DNA of 5,849 nt from Lentisphaeria bacterium (GCA_023145395.1 JAGLDW010000237.1:1-5849), one strand, 5' to 3'. Positions 1-5,849 are shown, counted from the first letter of the stretch. A program made the numbers and translations. The notes: generated by a model from the sequence alone, not told the origin.

Positions 1-1424
1 TTGAACTGCCACTTGCCATCCTTCGGTGCAGGCGCCCAGCAATTGAGCGTGATCCCGTTCATTCCGTGAGCGACCAGGTCCTGATGCTCCAGTTCGGCCC
101 GACGCCGAAACCACTGCCGGGAGAACGCGTCGGGCGCCCGAGCCGCATAGTCGTACGGATGCCGGTAGTACATCGCATAGGTCAGAGTCCGATCCTTCTC
201 CAACACGATCGGAACCACACGGACACGGACCTTCACTTCGTGCAATGGCTTGCCGCCGCTGGTGATGGTCGCCCGACCGGTGTAGACACCATCCGGAGTC
301 TTCGGATCCACGCGCAGCGTGGCCCACACGCGCAGATTCTCGTCCTTTGTCAGCTGCAACGGCGTGTCATGGGGCATCAGCACATCGGGTACGCGGTAGT
401 AGACGCCATCCGCCGTGTAGTTCGGCTTGGCCCACATGTACTTCACGGTGCTCACAGCCACGCTGGAGGACGAGATCCTGTTCCCCCCCGCAGATTCCAT
501 GGAGGAAAACTCCACCCGGACATCCTTGAAATCGCGCAACGGCAGCAAGGTGAAAGTAATCGGCTCATACTCGCCAAGCGTGGCGAAAATGCGGACTTCG
601 CGATCGATTTCGCGCCGCAATGGCGCGGTATTCGGCCAGATGCAGGCAAGGTAGTTTCGATGATAGGCCACCAGTCCGCGTTCCTTCTCCGCCTTGGAGA
701 AGGCGGGCATGGGCGTTTCCTCGACATGCGGGCGATGCTTCCAAGTCTCAAGGACATCTTGGGGCAACAGATAGATATCCTGCTCGTAGCGAGCGAGTAC
801 ATCCGCGTGCGTCTGCTCCCAGGACTCCACAGGGACAAGTGCCAACGCATTGAGCAGCCAGCGGCCTCGCGTGGTGACGGCAAAATCGACCTTTCCATCG
901 GAAACAACGTCCATGGTCAGCACACGTGTCTCATAGATGCCGGCAAATGTCGCGTCCACACGCGCGGTTCCGCTAGCGACATGCACGTCCCAGACGCGAC
1001 TCCCGTTTCTGCGGTTCCTCGTCGATCCTGAAGCTCCCACGACAAACCAGGCGCGATAGCGGCCTTTGGGCATGGCCACCCGAAACACAGCCGCCTCGGC
1101 ACTCTCCACATGGTCCTGGCTAAGCGCATTGGTGTAGGCGCTGGGGCGGACTCGGCGGTTGCTATGCGTGTTGAGTTTGGGAGTGGCGTCCACAGGCGCG
1201 TCGATCGCATCGATGTCTCCGGGCGCGTTGCCATCCTGCAGCCATCCCCACGCGGCGCCATCGCTCCAGACGCTGCCGGGAATGATGGCGGAGAATCCCT
1301 CGGCGACCGGAGACTTGTCCGTCCCAAAATCGAGCAAAACCGCGGGCGAAGCAGCCCAGGCGGACACGAAGCCAGTCAGCGAGAACAGCCATGCACAGAT
1401 TGAAGCTTTCCATAGACGTCTCAT
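1..1424 (-). CDS. Exported glycoside-hydrolase-like protein (GH123/DUF4091-type), 3' end outside window
   Basis: An uninterrupted minus-strand frame of 474 codons opens at ATG 1424 and leaves the window at base 1, so it is partial at the C-terminus. Residues 1-25 form a Sec signal peptide (MRRLWK, a hydrophobic core, then SAWAA). Residues about 28-200 form a beta-rich module beginning VLLDFGTDKSPVAEGF, with a later FRVAMPKGRYRAWFV. This resembles the galactose-binding-like N-terminal sandwich of rhamnogalacturonan acetylesterases. Residues about 270-415 carry IFATLGEYEPITFTLLPL and then LRVWATLRVDPKTPDGVYTG. These phrases are typical of the beta domain preceding the TIM barrel in GH123/DUF4091-type proteins. 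The last visible residues (ELEHQDLVAHGMNGITLNCW) look like the first beta/alpha unit of such a barrel, so the catalytic residues lie outside. The start overlaps the upstream stop as ATGA and has a strong ribosome site. A role in polysaccharide breakdown outside the cytoplasm is likely; the substrate cannot be read from this part. Confidence 0.85.
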   Translation of the reverse strand, partial: MRRLWKASICAWLFSLTGFVSAWAASPAVLLDFGTDKSPVAEGFSAIIPGSVWSDGAAWGWLQDGNAPGDIDAIDAPVDATPKLNTHSNRRVRPSAYTNALSQDHVESAEAAVFRVAMPKGRYRAWFVVGASGSTRNRRNGSRVWDVHVASGTARVDATFAGIYETRVLTMDVVSDGKVDFAVTTRGRWLLNALALVPVESWEQTHADVLARYEQDIYLLPQDVLETWKHRPHVEETPMPAFSKAEKERGLVAYHRNYLACIWPNTAPLRREIDREVRIFATLGEYEPITFTLLPLRDFKDVRVEFSSMESAGGNRISSSSVAVSTVKYMWAKPNYTADGVYYRVPDVLMPHDTPLQLTKDENLRVWATLRVDPKTPDGVYTGRATITSGGKPLHEVKVRVRVVPIVLEKDRTLTYAMYYRHPYDYAARAPDAFSRQWFRRRAELEHQDLVAHGMNGITLNCWAPAPKDGKWQF

Positions 1425-2734
1425 TGCGACACCTCCCAGGGGTTGGCTGCTAGGCGAATCCATTGCTGCTGACGTGCGAGTTCCTCGCCGCCGCGCGAGA
1501 GTAGACAGTCGATCCTATAGGTTCCCGGACGCCACGGACGCCAGTACAGGCGAATCCGCGCGGCGGCGCCGGCGGGTGTCGTCAGGCCTTTGCCCACGAC
1601 CTTCCCACTCTCCCCGGTCGCCGTCCATTCGAGCAGCAGAGGCGCCTCCGCAGAGCCGGCGATATGCAGGGGCAACGCCAACTCGACGAAGTTCCCCGGG
1701 TAGAACATGAACACCGAGCGAGTCGATTCCCCGAGCATCTTCTCGGGAAGTCCGTCCAGGCTGACCATCCTCGATTGCAGCAAACGCGTCCCGCTGTACG
1801 CCTTGACAGCGAGCGTCTTGCCGCGGTCCGTCGGCAAAAGCGAGTAGGGCAACTGCATCGTCCCCGTCATGATCTGCAACATCGCACTGTCAAAGAGCAT
1901 CCGCGGCGAACCACCGACCTCGATCACCATCGACGTCAATTTCTCCTTTGCGCCGGTGACTTCGAACGTGCAGATGTTCTGGCCATATGTGAACTGCCCG
2001 AAGGAGAACGCCTTCAGGCCCAGGGGCAGACCGAGCTTCCCAACACCAATCAGCTCTGCGTAGACGTCAATCTCATGAAACCCGGAAACCGGGGTCCGGA
2101 GCGAGGTCAGATAGGAACCGGTGGGGCGACGTGCCCGAGCGATATGGAACGACCACGGTCCGGTCACCGATTCGACGGGCAGGTTCGCCAACGGCACACT
2201 CATCTCCACCGTCCAGTCGCTTTTACCCACCAGCGCCTTCACGACGGCGCCACTGTCGTACCCCAGCTCCAGAGGCATCCTCTTCCCGGGTAGAAAGGCA
2301 TCCATGAGCGTCCCGGCCGGATTCACAGCCAGTTGCACGTAGCGGTCGCCACCGCGTTCGCAGGGAACGATCATGATCTCCACGTCGTCATCCCGCCACA
2401 CGTCGCTGTCCCGCTCCGTGTGACGCATCTCGAGCTTGTCGATCAGCGGCTCCTCGCAGTAGATCCCGATGTAGAGGTGATCCTGGTCCGCCGTCAAAAG
2501 TGCTCGAGTGACCACCTTCTCTTCGCCAACCAGCGCTTGCCCCCCCAGCTTGACGAAGCGGTCCACTACCGTCGCCGAGCGCCAGCAGGCATCATCCAGC
2601 TTTCCGTCGATCACCGGCGCATTTTTCGTCAAAGCCAGTTCGTAGGACTCCGGCTCTGCCGCCGCCATCGGCGCCACGACCCAGATCATCGCGAAACAGG
2701 CGCCCAGGAGTTTCCGTGTCACTGCTGTTTCCAT
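1421..2734 (-). CDS. Exported CBM9-like carbohydrate-binding protein
   Basis: This 437-aa protein begins with a Sec signal peptide (residues 1-26, R7 K8, hydrophobic core, ending MAAA). Residues about 30-230 match the CBM9-like/DOMON-type sugar-binding fold. The signatures are PVIDGKLDDACW (40-51), LYIGIYCEEP (87-96), VWRDDDVEIMI (112-122), and later YVQLAVNPAGTLMDAF and WTVEMSVPLANL. Residues about 230-437 are predicted beta-sheet modules without a family I can name, ending RLAANPWEVSQ. No catalytic domain is visible, so it probably binds glycans for the co-encoded enzyme or is an accessory piece of it. The gene overlaps the upstream gene by 16 bases and the downstream gene by 4. ATG 2734 is preferred because GGAGG lies 4 bases upstream. 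A GTG at 2722 that overlaps the upstream stop as GTGA is an alternative with a shorter signal peptide, but it has no well-spaced ribosome site. Confidence 0.87.
   Translation of the reverse strand: METAVTRKLLGACFAMIWVVAPMAAAEPESYELALTKNAPVIDGKLDDACWRSATVVDRFVKLGGQALVGEEKVVTRALLTADQDHLYIGIYCEEPLIDKLEMRHTERDSDVWRDDDVEIMIVPCERGGDRYVQLAVNPAGTLMDAFLPGKRMPLELGYDSGAVVKALVGKSDWTVEMSVPLANLPVESVTGPWSFHIARARRPTGSYLTSLRTPVSGFHEIDVYAELIGVGKLGLPLGLKAFSFGQFTYGQNICTFEVTGAKEKLTSMVIEVGGSPRMLFDSAMLQIMTGTMQLPYSLLPTDRGKTLAVKAYSGTRLLQSRMVSLDGLPEKMLGESTRSVFMFYPGNFVELALPLHIAGSAEAPLLLEWTATGESGKVVGKGLTTPAGAAARIRLYWRPWRPGTYRIDCLLSRGGEELARQQQWIRLAANPWEVSQ
1430..1437 (-). promoter_or_regulatory. Ribosome binding site of the glycoside-hydrolase-like gene
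   Basis: On the minus strand GGGAGGTG ends 5 bases before ATG 1424 (GGAGG lies 7 bases before it). It sits inside the last codons of the upstream CBM9-like gene, whose TGA overlaps the ATG as ATGA. This fixes the start and suggests translational coupling of the two genes. Confidence 0.8.
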
Positions 2735-3657
2735 GGTTCCTCCACCACTCTGAGCGACACGGACTTGCGTCTGGCGTCGTCGTCTTCAAACACGATCAGT
2801 TGGTAGTCTCCTGGCACCAGCGCCAGCTCGGAGATGTCACAATCGTAGATCTGTTTGCCCCGTCCCAGCGGCAGCACCTCACGCCGCACAATGCGGGCGC
2901 CCGAGCGAATGGTGAAAGGAACACCACGCTTCACGTCGGCTGGTGGGCCGACCACGCTGACATCCAGCTTGACGAACGGCTGCCCCGCGAAAATGACCGG
3001 CGTCGCAGCCGCAAGCTCGGTGATCTCGCAAACCAGCGAGCGCACAAGGCGGAAACCGCCCACATGGAACTCCAGCACATCCCCATGCTTGTGGGCGCTC
3101 TCGCACACCACAAAACGCAGTCGGCTAATGCCACCCTTCAACGCCGAGCGCGCCTTGAACATCTCCGCCACGGGCACCGACACCCGGATCCACTTGTTCA
3201 GTTCGGGAATCTCCGGATACGAGTTGTAATTCGAGTTGCCTTCACCAAACTCCAGCGTCAGCGCCTTCTTGGGCAAGCCGTCCCGCGAAATCCGGGCCTG
3301 GACCATGAACTCAAACCGGTCCCAAGCCTGCCAGTTGCGTTCCCAGCCCAGCGGTTTGAGATGCGCGCGCGGCCAACCAATCGGGTATTTCTTTTCGCCG
3401 GCAAAGTGGTCCACCTTGAAATAGAGTTGCATCACCTTGCCCCCCCAGGGACACTCGATCTTGGACTCGCGGGTCTCGCATTCCTCCACCGACCTCCAGT
3501 TTTCGGCCTGGCACAGCCGGTCGAGCCAGACAATCTCGTCCTTCCCCTCCTCCGTTGTTCTGGCGGGTGCCTGAGCGAGCAGACTTCCTCCGACAAGCAG
3601 CGCCATCCACGCCATACACAGAGATCCTCGACTGCAAACACGAACTAGCTCTATCAT
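2719..3657 (-). CDS. Exported all-beta protein of unknown function, probable glycan-binding accessory
   Basis: This is a 312-aa protein with a signal peptide at residues 1-30 (R6, R10, hydrophobic stretch, ending SLLAQA). Residues about 40-205 alternate short hydrophobic and charged segments as in a jelly-roll or galactose-binding-like sandwich. Examples are AWDRFEFMVQARI, ALTLEFGEGNSNYNSYPEIPELNKWIRVSVPV, interrupted by other strands, and RLRFVVCES. Residues about 210-305 look like an Ig-like beta domain (PFVKLDVSVVGPP, VPGDYQLIVFEDDD). I cannot name a family and no catalytic motif is visible. It sits first in a chain of three exported-protein genes, 26 bases after the toxin gene and overlapping the CBM9-like gene by 16 bases, so a supporting role in glycan binding is inferred from context. 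ATG 3657 is supported by AAAGGAG 8 bases upstream; an internal ATG at codon 15 would remove the positively charged start of the signal peptide. Confidence 0.8.
   Translation of the reverse strand: MIELVRVCSRGSLCMAWMALLVGGSLLAQAPARTTEEGKDEIVWLDRLCQAENWRSVEECETRESKIECPWGGKVMQLYFKVDHFAGEKKYPIGWPRAHLKPLGWERNWQAWDRFEFMVQARISRDGLPKKALTLEFGEGNSNYNSYPEIPELNKWIRVSVPVAEMFKARSALKGGISRLRFVVCESAHKHGDVLEFHVGGFRLVRSLVCEITELAAATPVIFAGQPFVKLDVSVVGPPADVKRGVPFTIRSGARIVRREVLPLGRGKQIYDCDISELALVPGDYQLIVFEDDDARRKSVSLRVVEEPWKQQ
2739..2743 (-). promoter_or_regulatory. Ribosome binding site deciding ATG 2734 over GTG 2722
   Basis: Minus-strand GGAGG is followed by AACC and then ATG at 2734. The alternative GTG at 2722 would be 16 bases from this site, too far for normal initiation. 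The site lies within the end of the upstream reading frame. Confidence 0.65.
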
Positions 3658-3683
3658 TCGAAATTCTCCTTTCGGTTATCGTT
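3658..3683 (-). promoter_or_regulatory. 26-base gap between toxin and exported-protein genes, with a ribosome binding site
   Basis: The gap holds AAAGGAG (3666-3672 on the minus strand), spaced 8 bases from ATG 3657. I see no hairpin with a T-run and no convincing promoter in it. A promoter for the exported-protein genes, if one exists, must lie inside the end of the toxin gene; the toxin's last codons are somewhat AT-rich (about 3690-3720) but show no clear pair of -35 and -10 boxes. Confidence 0.6.
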
Positions 3684-4718
3684 CTAGTACCCATAACTGT
3701 TTATTTCTTTCTCAAGGTCGCCGAGGATCTCACGGATCTCGTCGAAGGTTGGTGGATTTTGGAACATCATCACTTGCATCTGTCGGTAGTCTTCGCGCAG
3801 AGATTTCAGATACTCATCTGGTGGCACCAAACGTAGCGTTCCCGGCCTGGCCGTATCGTAACCTGCCCAGCCACAACGGAAGAAGTGCTTCTTGTGCCGC
3901 ACCACCGTCTCCAGGAGAGCCAACTGCTGAAGCGCGCTTTGCCGTACTGGACTTTCCGCCAGCATGGCAAGATCATAGTAGTGTCGGGAGCCTCGGGAGG
4001 GCATGGGTTTGGTTGGCGGGCGGTGGGCTTCCTGATGTAGGATCGTCGATTTCTCCCAAAAGGTCCGTTCCGCAGTCAAGGCGGTAACCCTGACATGCGG
4101 TTTCGCAAACATGTGCGGAAAGTGTTCGGCCGCGTATGGCTGGACATCCATGCAAGCCGTGGGCCATGGGTCCCCGCGACTGCCAAATTCCAGGCGCACG
4201 GCAGGCTCAATGTAGGCAGTTGACAAGTCGATGGAAACCGCTGGCGGATAGACGAACAGGAGGGTTTGCGCATCAGGATCACGCTCGTCGATCTCGATAT
4301 TCCATTTCCCATCACACTGCCCCAGTGCGGTATCACAGGCAGCCCTCAAGGACTGACAAATGTCGTTTTGAACATAGTCGGCACAGGCCACAGCCATGCC
4401 CGTGATCATCTTTTCCCGCCGCTTCCTGCTACCCGCGCCATCCGGATCCTTCTCACCGCCATAGCCAAACGCGACACGGTCAATGGTCAGATCGATATCC
4501 TCGGAAAACCGGTGAATGATGCCATATACTTTCGACAGCGTCGTCCCGCCTTTGAAAATCAGATGGTCACGCAACTCGGAAAGTCCGAACAGCCGTTTCA
4601 ACGCCCAGCACACCCAAAAGTCCTTTTCGACAGACGTAGGATGTAGCCCCAGGCGGATCCCAGCCTGTTCATAGACCGTTTGGCGAACCGATCGTGATTG
4701 CCGGGCAAAGTCATCCAC
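3684..4718 (-). CDS. AbiEii/AbiGii-family nucleotidyltransferase toxin
   Basis: This is a 344-aa cytoplasmic protein of the AbiEii nucleotidyltransferase family, the toxin half of type IV (AbiE-class) toxin-antitoxin systems. Related toxins (MenT) add nucleotides to tRNA acceptor ends; that activity is known for the family and not shown here. Visible motifs, numbered from GTG 4718, are EKDFW (31-35), GGTTLSK (57-63), RFSEDIDL with its acidic pair D74/D76 (70-77), TAERTFWEK (215-223) and RHYYDLAML (245-253). These are the family landmarks in the usual order, and the length is normal, so it appears intact. GTG 4718 was chosen over an in-frame ATG at 4835. GTG has a strong GAGGAGGAGGAG site 7 bases upstream and overlaps the antitoxin gene by only 8 bases. 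The longer form would add 39 proline- and arginine-rich residues (DSAAPRRRRK) that look like out-of-frame antitoxin coding sequence. The tight overlap implies translational coupling to the antitoxin. Confidence 0.93.
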   Translation of the reverse strand: MDDFARQSRSVRQTVYEQAGIRLGLHPTSVEKDFWVCWALKRLFGLSELRDHLIFKGGTTLSKVYGIIHRFSEDIDLTIDRVAFGYGGEKDPDGAGSRKRREKMITGMAVACADYVQNDICQSLRAACDTALGQCDGKWNIEIDERDPDAQTLLFVYPPAVSIDLSTAYIEPAVRLEFGSRGDPWPTACMDVQPYAAEHFPHMFAKPHVRVTALTAERTFWEKSTILHQEAHRPPTKPMPSRGSRHYYDLAMLAESPVRQSALQQLALLETVVRHKKHFFRCGWAGYDTARPGTLRLVPPDEYLKSLREDYRQMQVMMFQNPPTFDEIREILGDLEKEINSYGY

Positions 4719-5331
4719 TGTCTTTCTCCTCCTCCTCGGGGCGGCAGAGTCGGCGGAGGGTCTCATACACCCATCCCTCAGCGTAACGTGCCTCGCGGAG
4801 GATGGTCCGTCGGTCTTTTGGGGACAAACGCCCACGCAGCCACTCTAAGTCGGCATCCCTTGCCCTGTTCTTGCCCAGATGACGCAGAGCGCAGATAAGC
4901 AGTACCGTGATCTCACTTCCGGGAAGCAGCTTCTCGCTTCGGTGAAACTGTATGACTGTCCGGTCCACCCTCACGTCTCGGATCCTGCTGTCAGTCTGGT
5001 AGACAATTCTGGCCGGGACTTGTGTGCTTAGCCCCAGCATGTTCGCCGCCCAAGCACCGCTCGGCTGAATCCTCGCCCCCGACTTGCGCGCTGCTGCTTT
5101 CGCAACTTTGTCGAGGTCAGGGGACAAAACACCCCCCAGGAGTTCGCTCGTACGGGGATAGTCATAGATCCCGCGGGTAACCCGGCGCAAAGTGCCGTCC
5201 CGGGCCAGAGAAGCCAAGGCAACATCCACCGACGCTCGAGAACCAAGGTCTAGGAAGTCTTTGTTCGTGAAGACAGAACCTCTCCCTGATCCTCTTATCC
5301 TTTTATGTATTTTGTTGCTAACGCTTTGCAT
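4711..5331 (-). CDS. DUF6088 / AbiEi-like antitoxin
   Basis: This 206-aa protein matches the DUF6088 group of AbiEi-type antitoxins by its phrases. Residues 16-30 read GRGSVFTNKDFLDLG and lead into a winged-helix-like segment (SVDVALASLARDGTLRRV) ending in RGIYDYPR (53-60). The second half begins with LSPD (69-72) and continues through IQPSGAWAANMLGLSTQVPA (88-107). In characterised AbiE systems the partner protein neutralises the toxin and represses its own operon through the N-terminal winged helix; both roles are inferred here. It overlaps the AbiEii-family toxin gene by 8 bases, the expected order. The ATG at 5331 gives a full-length N-terminus but has only a weak ribosome site (GGAAG 12 bases upstream). 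The first 14 codons are unusually AT-rich, with ATA, AGG and AGA, compared with the GC-rich body of the gene. The C-terminus ends in an acidic EEEEKDSG tail. Confidence 0.9.
   Translation of the reverse strand: MQSVSNKIHKRIRGSGRGSVFTNKDFLDLGSRASVDVALASLARDGTLRRVTRGIYDYPRTSELLGGVLSPDLDKVAKAAARKSGARIQPSGAWAANMLGLSTQVPARIVYQTDSRIRDVRVDRTVIQFHRSEKLLPGSEITVLLICALRHLGKNRARDADLEWLRGRLSPKDRRTILREARYAEGWVYETLRRLCRPEEEEKDSG
4726..4737 (-). promoter_or_regulatory. GAG-repeat ribosome binding site of the toxin gene
   Basis: Minus-strand (GAG)x4 lies 7 bases before GTG 4718 and decides that start. The same bases encode the run of four glutamates near the end of the antitoxin, so this stretch serves both coding and initiation. 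Confidence 0.75.
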
Positions 5332-5395
5332 ATGTCGCCAATGCTTCCGAAATTAAGAAAAGTGAAGTATTTATCTAAAAAAGCAAGCGCGGATG
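5332..5395 (-). promoter_or_regulatory. AT-rich leader of the antitoxin-toxin operon
   Basis: About 60 bases just upstream of the antitoxin are clearly richer in A and T than the rest of the window. On the minus strand they include TTGCTTTTTTAGATAAATAC and CTTTTCTTAATTT. This is the natural place for the operon promoter and for autorepression by the antitoxin. I could not find a well-spaced -35/-10 pair or a clear operator palindrome, so only the region is called. Confidence 0.35.
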
Positions 5396-5689
5396 ATCGC
5401 AAATCTCCCGATAGGCCTGGCGGATCGTGCCTGTGGCCCGTGGGATCGTCAGCATCTCGCCCCGTGCCCATCCGTGGTGAGAAAATGGCAGGAGCAGGGG
5501 CAGACTCGCTCACCCGTTCTCGATGGAGTGGACCATCCTCCGTCGCGCCAGTGAGAACCACCGCTTTCGACGGACGGAGAGCAGGGTGTCCCCCCCAGCG
5601 CGTCCGTTGCAGCTTGACGTGGGGTCCGGGGAGTGCACGCCAATGCCATGAAGTTTCTCGCATGGCGTGTTCGGAAAGCGGAGAAAATA

Positions 5690-5712
5690 GGTGCAATGGG
5701 CTCCATTGCACC
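5690..5712 (-). terminator. Strong hairpin, possible minus-strand terminator
   Basis: GGTGCAATGG (5690-5699) and CCATTGCACC (5703-5712) are a perfect 10-base stem with a 3-base loop. On the minus strand the stem is followed by TATTTTCT, a modest T-run, so it could end transcription from a gene beyond the right edge before the antitoxin leader. The plus strand has no T-run. The T-run is broken, and the hairpin may instead belong to the surrounding repeat element. Confidence 0.4.
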
Positions 5713-5715
5713 CAG

Positions 5716-5738
5716 GGTCCACCGGGGCCCGGCGGACC
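5716..5738. repeat. GC-rich near-perfect palindrome
   Basis: GGTCC-A-CCGGG-G-CCCGG-C-GGACC has two 11-base arms around a single central G, with one A/C mismatch. It lies 3 bases after the preceding hairpin, inside the same inverted repeat. A single-base loop cannot close tightly in RNA, so the inner pairs would open, or the site may act as a DNA palindrome. Confidence 0.65.
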
Positions 5739-5800
5739 TCCCCAAGGCGCATACGGATAGAAACTTCATGGCATTGTCGTGCCAGCCGACGGACACCAGG

Positions 5801-5839
5801 CGCAAGGTTTTGTAACAGCGTTCCTTGCGTTGAAGCAAG
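5801..5839. repeat. Two mutually exclusive hairpins
   Basis: CGCAAGG (5801-5807) can pair with CCTTGCG (5823-5829) across a 15-base loop. CTTGC (5824-5828) can instead pair with GCAAG (5835-5839) across a 6-base loop. The shared middle segment means only one can form at a time. No leader peptide or T-run is visible, and the region touches the window edge. Confidence 0.5.
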
Positions 5840-5849
5840 AGAATCAGAA

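Larger units (their letters stand above)
5635..5782. repeat. 148-base element bounded by a 24-base inverted repeat
   Basis: The left arm (5635-5658) and right arm (5759-5782) are reverse complements over 24 bases with one mismatch (C5640 opposite T5777). The innermost 18 bases, CAATGCCATGAAGTTTCT on the left, match perfectly. The 100 bases between the arms carry two further strong hairpins. The left arm can also fold locally: CACGCC 5636-5641 pairs with GGCGTG 5664-5669, extended with one bulged A. There is no open frame of transposase size and I see no matching short duplication directly outside the arms. It could be a small non-autonomous mobile repeat, a structured RNA, or a protein-binding site. 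Confidence 0.75.
5396..5849. other. Intergenic stretch without a convincing gene, rich in inverted repeats
   Basis: Open frames exist on both strands here, including one on the minus strand from the window edge to a TGA at 5510. They are antiparallel to each other, run straight through the palindromes, lack good ribosome sites, and match no family I know. Besides the repeats listed separately, there are two weaker inverted pairs: CCGTCG 5540-5545 with CGACGG 5568-5573, and GATGG 5522-5526 with CCATC 5533-5537. There is also an imperfect direct repeat (12 of 15 bases) at 5414-5428 and 5435-5449. No tRNA or transposase is visible. Confidence 0.6.

Noticed and set aside
66..1031. Plus-strand open frame of 321 codons
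   Set aside because: It lies antisense to the glycoside-hydrolase-like gene, which has a signal peptide, a ribosome site and recognisable domains. The antisense product is rich in R, H and Q with no known motif, as expected of a GC-driven shadow.
2719..2722. GTG 2722 as the start of the CBM9-like gene (GTGA overlap)
   Set aside because: It is attractive as a coupled start and would give a neat signal peptide, but the GGAGG site is placed for ATG 2734. It is kept only as an alternative.
2716..3648. Plus-strand open frame of 310 codons
   Set aside because: It mirrors the 312-aa exported-protein gene almost end to end. The minus-strand frame has the signal peptide, ribosome site and operon context; this one has none.
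4719..4835. N-terminal extension of the toxin to ATG 4835
   Set aside because: It would overlap the antitoxin by 125 bases, and the extra residues are low-complexity and unlike the family. GTG 4718 has a far better ribosome site.
5635..5782. Insertion sequence or integron attC site
   Set aside because: There is no transposase or integrase gene, no flanking target duplication, and no GTTRRRY/RYYYAAC pair in the right places. A small repeat without its own enzyme remains possible.
5305..5838. Overlapping open frames of 130-150 codons on both strands upstream of the antitoxin
   Set aside because: They oppose each other, cross the hairpins, are rich in G, P, R, S and C, and lack ribosome sites and family resemblance.

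Overview
The window looks like chromosomal DNA from a GC-rich bacterium. All supported genes lie on the minus strand and read from right to left. The style of the secreted genes suggests the Planctomycetota / Verrucomicrobiota / Lentisphaerota / Kiritimatiellota / Hydrogenedentota range: Sec signal peptides, a CBM9-like module, and a GH123/DUF4091-like 'GEYEPITF' module. That placement is inferred from protein architecture; no marker gene is present.

Layout, right to left: (1) 5849-5332 holds no convincing gene. It is rich in inverted repeats: a 24-base imperfect inverted pair enclosing two strong hairpins, and two competing hairpins at the window edge. An AT-rich leader then runs into the first gene. 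(2) 5331-3684 is a two-gene toxin-antitoxin module of the AbiE (type IV) class: a DUF6088/AbiEi-like antitoxin overlapping by 8 bases an AbiEii-family nucleotidyltransferase toxin that starts at GTG 4718. (3) 26 bases after the toxin stop, three tightly packed genes for exported proteins follow. They are a 312-aa all-beta protein, a 437-aa CBM9-like protein overlapping it by 16 bases, and a large glycoside-hydrolase-like protein overlapping that by an ATGA. The last gene leaves the window at base 1 just as its presumed catalytic barrel begins.

The exported proteins look like parts of one polysaccharide-handling set. Two are binding or accessory modules with no visible catalytic domain, and the third is the probable enzyme. 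The toxin-antitoxin pair belongs functionally to defence or element maintenance. However, the five genes are packed so closely that they could share one transcript, and the 26-base gap leaves no room for a terminator plus a promoter. This arrangement and the structured region upstream of the antitoxin are the two points most worth a second look. I found no tRNA, rRNA, CRISPR array, insertion sequence or transposase gene.
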